64,000 nucleotides of DNA from assembly GCA_001465935.1 (NCBI GenBank), contig LNKV01000033.1, positions 806,001 through 870,000 on the forward strand, read 5' to 3'. Every line of letters starts with the position of its first letter. The first letter of the stretch is position 1. The translations under genes and the position numbers were made by a program. Shown one piece after another: positions 1 through 10,051 of this stretch. This DNA comes from Clarireedia homoeocarpa. Lineage: Eukaryota; Ascomycota; Leotiomycetes; Helotiales; Rutstroemiaceae. The notes beneath the pieces are model-generated. The model was not told the DNA's origin, ran no database searches, and saw nothing but the letters and a program-made list of their open reading frames with translations.

Positions 1-79
1 CCCAAAGCAACAATACTAAGCACACGACCAGCAATCGGTCTTCGTCTCTTATCAACATCTCCCAATGCGATAAATAACA

Positions 80-1946
80 ATGCTACCATTTCGCACCTCG
101 CTGTTTGCACTAAACCTACTCCTAGCACTTGTCTTGTCTTGGTGTGTTTCGAATGTCGTCGCAATACCATGGACCACAAACGATAATGCTCAGTTCTTAC
201 CTGTAACCCCGCGATATTCATCTCAACAGCAGCAGCCCATCCATAAGTCGCGCAATGTGTTTCCACAATTGACATGGCTTCGTGATACCGCGATTGAAAA
301 GATCTTTCGCATTTCACCAAAGACCGCAAAGACATCTTCTGCCCAGGGCAACAACTCCCAACGTCCTGCCATTACTCAGCTTCCTGCGACATTGCTCGCA
401 AGATACGGCGGCGATGTAGTCCTTCGCTTTAATCTCAGCTCTGCTGCAGAAGAACAAGCCTTGGCAGAGGCTGCCGATACACTTTTCTTGGATGTGTGGG
501 AATTTACTAGCAATTGGGCAGATATACGGTTGAGGGAAGATGATGTATGCTAAAACATCCCTCGTTTGGCAAATGGTCTGGTCATGCTAATCATCAAAAT
601 AGGTCTCATCACTCCTCGGTTTATTACCAAAATCATTGCAGACTGCATACTCCCATCTGATGCCAGACCTGGCAAAGACCATCTATCAATCCTATCCATC
701 AATGGCATATGCGGATGTCGCCTTCCCTTCCAAACATTCAGAGCAAGCCTTCACTCCAGCGCTGAAGACAGGCTCGACTGATAGCGTAGACAACATATTC
801 TTCCACGACTACCAACCACTCTCGGTCATTATCCCATGGATGCGCCTCATGGCCTCCATGTTTACCACACACGTCCGTTTGATTAGCATTGGAACCTCTT
901 ACGAAGGTCGGGATATTCCAGCTTTGAAGATTGGCGTGTCTCCAAATCTCCCTCAAGAACCTGCTCAGCAGCGAAAGACTATCATTCTATCGGGTGGATT
1001 CCATGCTCGTGAATGGATATCTGTGAGCAGTGTGACATATGCTGCTTGGTCGTTGATTACCTCTTACGGTAAATCTCTAGAGATTACCAAGCTCCTTCAC
1101 GAATTTGATTTTGTCCTCATCCCTACCGTCAATGTCGATGGATATGTGTACACATGGGAAAACGACCGTCTCTGGCGCAAGAACCGTCAACAAACCAACC
1201 TTCGATTCTGCCGAGGTCTTGACCTGGACCGCGGATTTGGATTTGAGTGGGGTAGCTCTTTCCAAAGTAATCCTTGCTCCGAGAGCTATCCAGGAGACGC
1301 GCCCTTCCAGGCCGTTGAGTCTCACAGACTTGCCGAATGGGCCAAGAACGAGACAGAGAACAACAATGTCAGATTCGTCGGCTTCCTAGACTTACATTCC
1401 TATTCACAACAGATTCTATATCCCTACTCCTATTCCTGTCTAGCCGATCCTCCCAGCCTCGAAAATCTCGAGGAGCTCGGCATGGGTCTCGCTAAAGCGA
1501 TCCGTCTCTCCAGCGGCGAAACCTACACCGTCGCTTCAGCCTGCGAAGGTGCCGTATCCTCAAAATCATCCAACGATCCAGCGATCTCGCGTATGGAGAC
1601 TGGAGGTGGTTCGGCAATCGATTGGTTCTACCATGAACTGCACGTGCGATATAGCTATCAGATTAAACTTAGAGATACAGGCAGTTATGGGTTCTTGCTG
1701 CCGAAGGAGAACATTGTGCCCACGGGCGAAGAGATTTTCAATGTGGTGAAGTATTTTGGGGATTTTTTACTGGGGAATAAGGGGATTGAAAAGTCGATTG
1801 ATGTGGAGCTGGATATGGAGCAGCAGGGTCGGGTGAAGAGTCTTTTGCCGGTGGGAGTTATTGAGCAGGAGGCGGTGATTCCGGAGGAGCTGGATGATGA
1901 AGAAGTTGAGGATGTTAATTGGGAACTTAGGAGGAGGAAGAGGTAG
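80..1946 (+). CDS. ECM14: Inactive metallocarboxypeptidase-like protein Ecm14 (M14 family)
   Basis: Two exons, 80..544 and 642..1946 (589 aa); the GTATGC...TTGCAG intron is phase 0 and joins the propeptide to the M14 domain. A signal peptide is visible (hydrophobic residues about 8-28). The propeptide is followed by a carboxypeptidase A-like domain with zinc ligands in HAREW (His276, Glu279) and DLHSYSQ (His407). The general-base glutamate of active carboxypeptidases, in the motif F-E-L-R-D-T-G, is lysine here (IKLRDTG, Lys497). The substrate-site region reads LDLDRGF instead of ANRNW. These changes are the known hallmarks of Ecm14, a secreted or vacuolar pseudopeptidase linked to cell-wall biogenesis in yeast. 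It therefore probably binds zinc but has no normal peptidase activity. The acidic and basic C-terminal tail (EELDDEEVEDVNWELRRRKR) is typical of fungal homologues. The family call is very secure. Confidence 0.95.
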
Positions 1947-2769
1947 GTATATAGGTGGGTGATGGATTATTATGTTTGCAACGGCGTTTGGGAAAGCTGG
2001 ATGGGTATATCATGCATGGGTGGTGGGTGAAAGAAGGACAACTGGATCGACGATACCTAATGAGAGTTAGAATAAATAATCAGTATGATAAGACGTGATT
2101 TCTCATCCCCATATGTTTCTGGTGATTAGCGGAAAAGAACATGAAAAGGTAAGTGAGTTACGTAAATCAGTCAATCAATGAATATACACTCTTTAACTTA
2201 TAACTCAACTTATAGTTATATATTATCTACTTATTTCCAAACCAAACAAACCATCACATCACACCATTCCATCCCATCCCCAGCAAACTAAACTAACTAC
2301 CTACCTACATAACCCCCTCCCTCCTTCACATTCACATTCTCCACAGGAAAATTTACAGTACATAACACCAACAACTAAAGATTTTGGGGGGGGGGGGGGG
2401 GGGGGAACCCGGCAGAAGTCTGTGTATGTGTATATGAGGAAGGGGGAGGAAGTGAGAGGAAGAAATGTAATCGTTTGTTTGTTTGTTTGTTTGTTCCGAG
2501 TTGGAGGTGGAGGTGGATGGGTGGGTGGGTATATACGTATCGCACTCGAGAGAAGGAGGAGGAGAAGAAGAGGGTACAAGAGAGAAAGAAGAGGGAGAAG
2601 ACTCAAGGATACAGTGCAAAAATTCCACGTGGGCGGTTTTGTGCAACCGGCTGATTAAATTGAATTGCACAGATAATCAATCATCATACAGTAAGTAGAA
2701 CTAACATCCTTCCTTGAACAGTAGAAATCGTACAGAATCAAACAAGAGATGCGCCGCCGCCGCCGCATC
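1947..2769. other. Convergent intergenic region with simple repeats and a G20 run
   Basis: This is the 3' flank shared by the carboxypeptidase-like gene (+) and the zinc-finger gene (-). It holds an uninterrupted run of 20 G at 2386-2405, a GTTT microsatellite at about 2473-2495, and purine-rich or pyrimidine-rich low-complexity DNA at 2270-2600. The open frames on either strand here are low-complexity and look spurious. I see no gene. Confidence 0.7.
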
Positions 2770-4725
2770 TCAATCAGTGCTAATCATGCTGAGCACCCAA
2801 CGCACGTTATGCGGTTTACTCTCGATATGGGTGAGTAGTGCGATCTGGTTTGTGCAGGAGATGTTGCACTCGAAGCACTTTAGCGCGGGGGCGCCGTGGA
2901 ACGGGGAGAATTGCATGTGTTGGTCGTAGGCGGCGCGGGTGGTGAAGAGGGTGTTGGGACATTCGTCGCATTGGAATGTTGGGTTTGATTTGGGTTTGGT
3001 TGAGGGTTTGGTGGTTGTGGTTGTGATTGTGCTTCGCTGCAAGGGAATGTATGCGGGTTGTCCGTATATGGCTGGCATTGGGATAGTGGTTGGTGGTTGA
3101 AAAAAGCTTTTGGTGCTGGGGAAAGACTTTGGTGCGGGGTTCTTCTCGGACGAGAAGTGGTCGTGGGATGTCTCGAAACTGGTGTCGGATCCGGACTCGG
3201 AGGCGGAGTGGTGCGTGGATGCTATGTGGCTGTCGCGCGCGGCGGAGGTAATGAATATTGCGCCGGGGCAAGCTTCGCATTTGAATGTATGTTCTGATGA
3301 GAAGTGCTGCTTGAGGATCGCGGCTGAGGGAAACTTCTTATCGCAGTGGCCACAGGAAAAGATTTCTCTAGTGGCGTGGAGCGTGCCCATGTGTATATGG
3401 AGGCTGTGATTGTTTTCAAACGCGGCTTCGCAGAGCTTGCACTTCGCCATATGACTAGTGATGTGGTGATGGATGAGTGATTTAGCATCTGCACATTGCA
3501 TGTTACATGTTGGACAAGCGAGGACATGTGCTGAGACATGTGTCTTTAATGCCAGATGGTTATCAAACATGCCGTTGCACTTTTGGCAGATATGCCGATG
3601 CATCTTCTCATCATGGTTGAGCAGTTCTTGGGCAGAGCTTAACTCCTCAAGACACTTAGTGCATCGGAGGCCAGACAAGCGCGGAAGTATTGGAGGACTG
3701 CTCTGCTGAACGGCGTGTTTTGCAGTACGATGAGAGAGCAATTCTGCAATGCTTGTGAACTTTTCCTTGCAGTCTTCGCAGGCATTGTTGTGAACTACGG
3801 AACAATGATAGTCGAATGCAGCTCGGGAGCGGAATGTCTTCGAGCATGCCTCGCATGAGCGGAAATGAGCCAGCTCTTTATGCTCCTGGAGGATCACATC
3901 ATTTTCGAAAGAGAGGCCACAGCATTTGAATGAGTGGGCCTTCCAGAAATGCGTTAGACGAGTTTCTACATCGCCAAAATTTTGTGTGCATTTGAAGCAT
4001 TTCAGGCTGTGCGTTTGTGTAGTGTGTTGCTCCAGGGATGTTGCCGAGTCGAAGACCATTGCACATTTTTTGCACTTGTGAGAGTGACAAGCGGCTACAT
4101 GGCTCTGCAGAGCTGCTTCGTTGGATAATTTCTTCGTGCAGTATTCGCACGGAAGTTTGGCCGACTTATGTTCTTGTGACCGGTGCTGGTCATGAGCAAA
4201 TTGTGTGTCAAAGTGAGTGCTGCATTTGTCGCACTTCCATGGATGTGCGATTGCAATATGTGATTGAAGTAAAGTATCCTCCTTATAACTTCCCTCGCAG
4301 TATGGGCATTTGTGCGGAAGCTCAGTCTCGTGTTGTCGGACATGCTGATCATGCTGCTTCTGATACCTCGAAAACTTGCCGCAAATCTCGCAGGCGAAAT
4401 CATGCCGTCGCCTCATATGTTTCTCGAGCTGGGTTTGGTTCTTGAACTTGCTGCCTTGACAATATCTGCACTCAAGCGTATCATGGACTACCGCTCTGTG
4501 CTGATTCAAGGCTGTGCTATCTATGAAGGAGTTATTGCACGTCTCACAAATGAAGTTATAACCATGTTCAGTCTTGATGTGACTGTTTAGGCTATGTTGA
4601 TCAAAAAAGAGCAAGTCGCATTGGTCACATTCAAGACCTCTCCAGTGTCCGGTCGCGCTGAGATGCTGGTCCAGATCGCGCTGAGCATTGCAGGTCTTTC
4701 CGCATGTGAAACATGATACTGTCAT
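2770..4725 (-). CDS. Multi-C2H2 zinc-finger protein (about 21 fingers)
   Basis: A single uninterrupted 651-codon frame with an ATG start at 4725. From the first residues nearly to the end it is a chain of about 21 C2H2 units of the form C-x2-C-x(10-12)-H-x(3-5)-H, spaced roughly 22-30 residues apart. The finger beginning CCGLSF is degenerate. Linkers do not follow the TGEKP consensus, and most fingers have aromatic or acidic positions unlike classical DNA-contacting helices. A Ser/Thr/Pro-rich stretch (about residues 500-570) separates the last two fingers from the rest. Such arrays may bind DNA, RNA or protein. No catalytic or BTB domain is present. It is probably nuclear, but the function cannot be named. 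No yeast orthologue is recognisable. Confidence 0.9.
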   Translation of the reverse strand: MTVSCFTCGKTCNAQRDLDQHLSATGHWRGLECDQCDLLFFDQHSLNSHIKTEHGYNFICETCNNSFIDSTALNQHRAVVHDTLECRYCQGSKFKNQTQLEKHMRRRHDFACEICGKFSRYQKQHDQHVRQHETELPHKCPYCEGSYKEDTLLQSHIAIAHPWKCDKCSTHFDTQFAHDQHRSQEHKSAKLPCEYCTKKLSNEAALQSHVAACHSHKCKKCAMVFDSATSLEQHTTQTHSLKCFKCTQNFGDVETRLTHFWKAHSFKCCGLSFENDVILQEHKELAHFRSCEACSKTFRSRAAFDYHCSVVHNNACEDCKEKFTSIAELLSHRTAKHAVQQSSPPILPRLSGLRCTKCLEELSSAQELLNHDEKMHRHICQKCNGMFDNHLALKTHVSAHVLACPTCNMQCADAKSLIHHHITSHMAKCKLCEAAFENNHSLHIHMGTLHATREIFSCGHCDKKFPSAAILKQHFSSEHTFKCEACPGAIFITSAARDSHIASTHHSASESGSDTSFETSHDHFSSEKNPAPKSFPSTKSFFQPPTTIPMPAIYGQPAYIPLQRSTITTTTTKPSTKPKSNPTFQCDECPNTLFTTRAAYDQHMQFSPFHGAPALKCFECNISCTNQIALLTHIESKPHNVRWVLSMISTD

Positions 4726-6703
4726 TATGACACGGCTCTTCGATGGAATGGATTAAATAGAGTGATCTTGTTGTTGTTATTGTACGTTTTATATTGAATC
4801 GTGAAAGTTGAAGTTCGATTTTTGTGAGCGCGGTACGCAACGCGTGCTCACAACCTGATCTGGGAGAACCCAACCAACAACGTTTTTATAAACTAGTAGG
4901 TAGGTATCAGGAGGATTTGATAATGTTCAATATACCTACCCACTAACAAATAGTGCTCGATAATAGGAAGAAAAGGTAATTCTCCTCGAAGTAACGGCAA
5001 TAAATTCGAGGCTAGTGCTATTCACTACTTGAGGACCGACAACGAGTGAAATGAGAGATGAGATACCCGAGATCTTTAATCTGCTTCTCAATCTCATCAT
5101 AGTGAATAAGTCCTGTAGCTCACTCTATCATGCTATCCAGCTGAGAGAATGATAAATAGTAGCTTTTTATTTTATTGCCAGCTTGACGGACTAGGTCTTC
5201 TCGGAACACTTGGGACTTTCTTATTATGGCCGTTGGTGTATACCATGATGTTACTGGCTATAGAAACTTCGAGCTGCTGGCAAAGGATGATTCTCATGGA
5301 GAACATTCACTGATGTGAATGCCAGTCTCATCTAGATGCATCAACGACTGCATAGACATACGGGAGATTCATAACCATTTCAGAGTAGGTGCGCTTGACA
5401 AATCATATATGGCAATGATTTATTCCATGACGCTGAAATTGTCTGTAATCTATCGAACGATTTGAGTAGGGCCAGGAAATAATCAACAAACTCAGCAGTC
5501 CTTTCCAACCTATCTCGGTGACAGACGGGCGGCAGAGTGTTGTTGTGGACCTCTTGACTGCTCCGTGCCGGCAATGTAAACGCTTTGCATAACTGACTTT
5601 AAAACCCTTAATTTTTAAAAAACATCACTTTTTCGAATATCGCTCTTTCAAAAATTAATCCAACTTTATTTAACTCAACCACTATATACCGGACTAAATT
5701 TATATTTGATCGCAAGCTTATTTACTATAGCCTCTATCTGTAATAAAAGAGTATAGTTCATTAAATAGTATAGAAAGTAATCTAAATTAAGAAGAGCAAA
5801 AAGTATCAAAGTTGAAAATCGAGTTAGCAGGATTTAGTAAAGTAAAACCTTAATTTTTTTGATCCTCGGCTTGACAAAATCATTTTTCTTACTTTTTAAT
5901 AATTCTTAAATAATTTATTTATTTTTTGAGATAAAATAAGAAGTGTGTTATAAGAGTATAGTCTTTAAGAAGAGCTTTTAAATAAGGTATAGTTTATTTA
6001 TTATTATAAGTTTAATATTAAAAGAGTTATTAAAGAAATAATATTTTTGAAAAGGTGGTGTTAGAAAAAGTGATGTTTTTAAAAAAAATTAAGGTTTTTA
6101 AAGCCAGTTATGCAAAGCGTTGTACCGTTATCCTACTTGCTTGAGGTGTAGCCTGTATCCTGCTAAGCGAGCGTCTTATGGATAATCTGTAAGTTGACGG
6201 TTTGATTTATGACTTTGAGATAGGATCCGCGATTGCTATATGCCCGGGGCGGGGATCTACGGTGCGGATCGGTTCACGGATATCCATGAGATAGACAAAA
6301 ATCATTTAGTCTAGAGAAGGTGCTCTATGATACATACGTTGTTACCCTTGGAGAAGGTGCTCTATGATACTTTGATATCTTGAACGAAGGGCGTCGGTTG
6401 TCAAGAAAAAAAGTGGCGTGAAAATTAGCTCAGACGTCGTATTGGGGCCGGGGGCCAAGGGCCAAGGATGGACGGGAGGAACGGACCTTGGACGGCAGGA
6501 ACGGACCTTGGACGGCAGCGTGTAACCATTTCGACAATCCCCTCTTCCCCCTCTTCCTTATAAGGTGAAACCCCGCATTTCCTAGGTATTTTAATAACTT
6601 ATGCCCAGGCAGTTTCGGTAGTCAAGCATTTCCATTTCTATTTTACGTTTCTCTCTTCACTTCAAGCTCACCATCCCTACTATCCCTACCAGCCTTCGTC
6701 ACA
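4726..6703. other. Gene-free interval between the zinc-finger gene and the epoxide hydrolase
   Basis: The interval contains the upstream regions of both genes, a MITE-like insertion (listed separately) and two short direct-repeat groups before the epoxide hydrolase. A 20-nt exact direct repeat, GAGAAGGTGCTCTATGATAC, occurs at 6314-6333 and 6351-6370. A 20-bp tandem unit beginning GGACGG (or GGACGGG) occurs about 2.5 times at 6470-6520, some 190 nt before the start codon. No credible coding region was found. Confidence 0.6.
5579..6121. mobile_element. AT-rich MITE-like non-autonomous DNA transposon (copy 1)
   Basis: The segment is bounded by long imperfect terminal inverted repeats. The left end reads AACGCTTTGCATAACTGACT and the reverse complement of the right end reads AACGCTTTGCATAACTGGCT. 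Similarity continues for about 60 nt, through an A/T-rich stretch to ACATCACTTTTTC. The trinucleotide GTA lies directly outside both ends and may be a target-site duplication. The roughly 540-bp interior is extremely A+T-rich and codes for nothing. Size, repeats and lack of a transposase fit a MITE or a decayed element; the superfamily is unclear (a 3-bp duplication would suit PIF/Harbinger). Confidence 0.8.
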
Positions 6704-8130
6704 ATGGCACCAGAACCATATCAAATAGCCGTTCCTCAGTCTCAGATTGACTTGTTGAGGACCAAACTCTCCTGCGCTACATTTCCAGACGAGCTGCCTT
6801 CATCTGGATGGGACTTGGGCGTTCCGTTAGCCGATGTCAAACGTCTTGCTAAAGCGTGGGAGCAATGGGATTGGCGCGAAGCCGAGTCACGTTTAAATCG
6901 TGTACCACAGTTTCATACACCTATTAATGTAAATGGGTTTGGAGATCTGGACATCCATTTCGTATGGCAGAAGAGTCCGGTAAAAGAAGCTATACCTCTA
7001 TTATTTGTCCATGGCTGTGAGTTTAATCTTCATGTCTAAGCACTAATGATGTGATGAAAACGAATTCCGTGAACATGTGAGATTGACAGAATTGCAGGGC
7101 CGGGGTCCTTCATTGAAGTCTTACGTTTGCTTCCGCTACTTGCGAAGCCGGAAGGGCCAGCTTTTCATGTTGTAGCACCGTCGCTTCCAAACTCTGGATT
7201 TAGTGAAGGAGTCAAGAAGAGAGGATTCGCCGTTGCTCAGTATGCGGAAACTTGCCATAAGCTGATGTTGCAGCTGGGGTACAATGAGTATGTCACCCAG
7301 GGTGGAGATTGGGGCTTCTTTATCACAAGAGCCATTGGTAAATTGTATCCCAACCATGTAAGTCTTGGAAATCTTAATATCGTCAAGCAGTTTCGAGCAT
7401 TTTGTTGATAACGGCGCTTAGTGTAAAGCAAGTCACATAAACATGGTCGGCAGCAATCCTGTGAGCTTCATCAAGAACCCTCTTCTGGCGCTTCAGCATG
7501 CTTTAGTGCCATATACCCAAAAGGAGAAAGAAGGGTTTGCACGAACGCAGTGGTTTGGTAAAGAAGGTCGTGGTTATTTCATGGAGCAATCTACCAAACC
7601 ACAGACTCTTGCGTATGCCCTTCACGATTCACCAGTCGCACTACTAGCTTGGATCTACGAGAAGCTACACGATTGGACAGACTCATATCCTTGGACAGAT
7701 GATGAGATCTTAACCTGGATTAGCATCTACCAATTTTCAAGAGCGGGCCCTGGCGCTGCTCATAGAATCTATTATGAGGTTATGCATACAGAACCCGGTC
7801 CGGATACTGTTACATTCGATGACGTGAAGGGTTATATTGGGTATGTGAAGCTGGGCTTGGCTTTCAATCCAAAGGAGCTTGTAGTTCTACCCAAAACATG
7901 GGGAAGGTATGTGGTCCATCAATAATTTATAGTTTACGGCAGTGCTAATTCCATTCAGAGCAATGGGACCTGTTGTTTACGAGTCAGATAATGCTCATGG
8001 AGGTCACTTCTTTGCAACTGAGGAACCAGAACTTCTAGCTAGGGACTTGAAGACGATGTTTGGCAAAGGAGGCGGTGCGTATGGTGTGGTAAAAGGAAGA
8101 AGTGGCTATGATCCTCACGCAAGATTATAG
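6704..8130 (+). CDS. Epoxide hydrolase with EHN domain (alpha/beta-hydrolase)
   Basis: Four exons, 6704..7016, 7098..7357, 7422..7906 and 7959..8130, sum to 1230 nt (409 aa). The N-terminal part (residues about 5-105) matches the epoxide hydrolase N-terminal domain. The alpha/beta-hydrolase core follows, with the HGWPGSF oxyanion motif (His103 onward; the Trp codon is split by intron 1), the nucleophile in GGDWGFF (Asp175) and the catalytic histidine in HGGHFFA (His369). The family hydrolyses epoxides to diols through a covalent alkyl-enzyme ester. Length and motif order match microsomal-type fungal epoxide hydrolases, though no membrane anchor is visible, so it is likely soluble. The substrate is unknown. 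An MGST3-type transferase lies 0.85 kb downstream on the same strand; both could act in detoxification, but co-regulation is not shown. Confidence 0.93.
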
Positions 8131-8983
8131 GTTTCTTTTGTTGTAATGTACCGAGTTGAGTGTAGGTATGGAACTGTACTCAAAATCTGGAATTTGTCCA
8201 AGAATCAGTGCCGCTGCCAATGAAGTTAATACAACCAACTAACCAGAAGCTCACCACATCGGTTCTGAGATATGACGTGCTCCGTGATCAATTGACAACA
8301 TCGGACTTAACTCATGTATAAAAGAAAGCCCCATCCCCTGAGGTATCTCACCTCGTTACTCCATTTCCGAAATATGTGAGACCTCCACAGACTCCGTCGA
8401 AGCAAGTCGGGCTGTCAGAACCTCCGCAGGTGGGTCCATCGGGGCAAATTTGCCCCGCCAAATGCCGACCTGCATGATGCACGATTCTTGACATTCTTCC
8501 ATCCTTCCATTCTTCTCCCGGACTCAATGCTGACCAGATGACATGGAGATCGCATGTACTCCCTGCCATTGTCCCGGACAAAGCTCATACAATTGCTCAT
8601 CCATACAACATCTCCATCTTCGTCCACCGAGTCGGTGGTCTGCGCTGGAAAACGTTTTGGCTGCTCGGCGACTTTTCTGATGATCGGAGCAATCCAATGT
8701 CCGTGTGTCCACTGGACTTGCTCCACTGAGATAGTTTCGTACGCTTCGCTCTGGTTTGGACCTAAGGAGCAGGAACGAGCGAAACAAACGTCGCATCGTG
8801 GTAGGTAGGTAGGCAGGTAGGTGGGTGGGTTGGGTGGATTTTTTTTCCGGGTCAGGGAGACTTTGCCATTTCTTCAAAATCTCATCACTCCCCTCCTCTT
8901 CTCTTCTGGTGCAGATTACTATTCTTTCAATCGCAGACTTCATACTACACTACTGGAAATCTTCAAAGCAACCATCATTCACA
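8131..8983. other. Intergenic region and probable MGST3 promoter
   Basis: Open frames in this stretch overlap on both strands and show no recognisable motif. A GGTA/GGTG simple repeat lies at about 8801-8837. A pyrimidine-rich stretch (about 8880-8910, CTCCCCTCCTCTTCTCTTCT) typical of fungal core promoters lies just before the start at 8984. No gene can be supported. Confidence 0.55.
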
Positions 8984-9635
8984 ATGGCAACTATAACTCT
9001 TGATCCCAATTACGGGTAAGTGCTTCTGCCGCTTCTTTGCACAAACCGATGTCCTCCTCAGTTCCTCAATCCCTTCCAAAGAACCAAAAGAGAAGCTAGC
9101 TAACAGTGATTTCCACCACCACAATAGCTATGTCATCCTCGCGGCCACCTCAACCTTCTTCCTAAACACCATCCACGGCTTCAACACCGGTAAATACCGC
9201 AAAGCTGCAAAAGTAAACTACCCCGCAGCCTACGCACCCGACTCGCGCACCGATGCCGAAGCCCACCGATTCAAGTACGTTCATCCCCATCCCTACCTCC
9301 ATCTCCATCTTTATCCTCAGCTCCCCATTCTCAACCCCCAAACTAACACGCACACCCTCTTTAGCTGCGCACAACGCTCGCACTCCAACTTCACCGAGAA
9401 CCACGTCTCCGCCGTGCTACCCCTCTTAATCGCAGGCACCAAGTTCCCCCTGACAGCAGCAGCCATGGGCGCCGGCTGGACTGTCTCGCGGTATTTGTAT
9501 ATGCGGGGGTATAGCCAGGGAGGCGAGGGTGGGAAGGGGAGGTACCAGGGGATTTACTTTTGGTTGTTTCAGGTGGGGTTGATGGGGATGGCGGGATGGA
9601 TCGGTGTGGATTTGGTGCTGCAGGGGATGAAGTAG
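8984..9635 (+). CDS. Microsomal glutathione S-transferase 3-like protein (MAPEG family)
   Basis: Three exons, 8984..9015, 9128..9274 and 9365..9635, give 149 aa, the usual MGST3 length (about 150). The first exon codes for only about 11 residues. Hydrophobic segments cover residues about 12-30, 75-95 and 120-148. The MAPEG signature FNCAQRSHSNFTEN sits around residues 59-72 and corresponds to the F-N-C-x-Q-R-A-H-x-N motif of MGST3. Family members are trimeric membrane enzymes of the ER or outer mitochondrial membrane with glutathione transferase, peroxidase or leukotriene C4 synthase activity. The start is set by the short exon whose split Gly codon restores frame. The neighbour on the same strand is an epoxide hydrolase. 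Confidence 0.93.
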
Positions 9636-10051
9636 ATTGGTTGGGTGATGGGGAGGGAAGGGAGAGAGGAGAGAGTGGTTGGTAATGAGGAATGGATGGG
9701 GGCTGGAAGGGGGCAAGATGCGGAGGTATAGAATGGGGTGAAGCGTGGAAAAATTGTATGATATGGTATGTTTAGAGAGGAGATGATATTTGACTGCTGG
9801 CGTAAACGACAGTATTTAAGATCAGTTTGTAGATTGAAGAATCCTAAATATATATCAAGAAAACCACAAGTTTCATTCAGTCAAAGTTGAGTTTGCGAGT
9901 CTGAGCTTGATCACTCGAGTAATGATATCATGCAATTAAAATGTGGAGCTCCAACGGCCGAAATGCTAATGATATGCGCCATCTCACTTCCCATATATCA
10001 ACCCAAACGACCTTAGCACTCACTACCTTTGCAGCATGCCACACACCTACC
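9636..10051. other. Convergent 3' intergenic region
   Basis: Short spacer between the MGST3-like gene (+) and the polymerase X gene (-). It presumably carries both polyadenylation regions (T-rich and A-rich stretches around 9740-9870). No gene is seen. Confidence 0.5.

Noticed and set aside
2301..2670. Pro/Ser-rich and Gly/Arg-rich open frames around the G20 run
   Set aside because: They come from simple repeats on both strands and have no start context or homology.
8348..8943. Overlapping minus-strand frames upstream of MGST3
   Set aside because: Three frames overlap, none carries a motif, and the area is the expected promoter.
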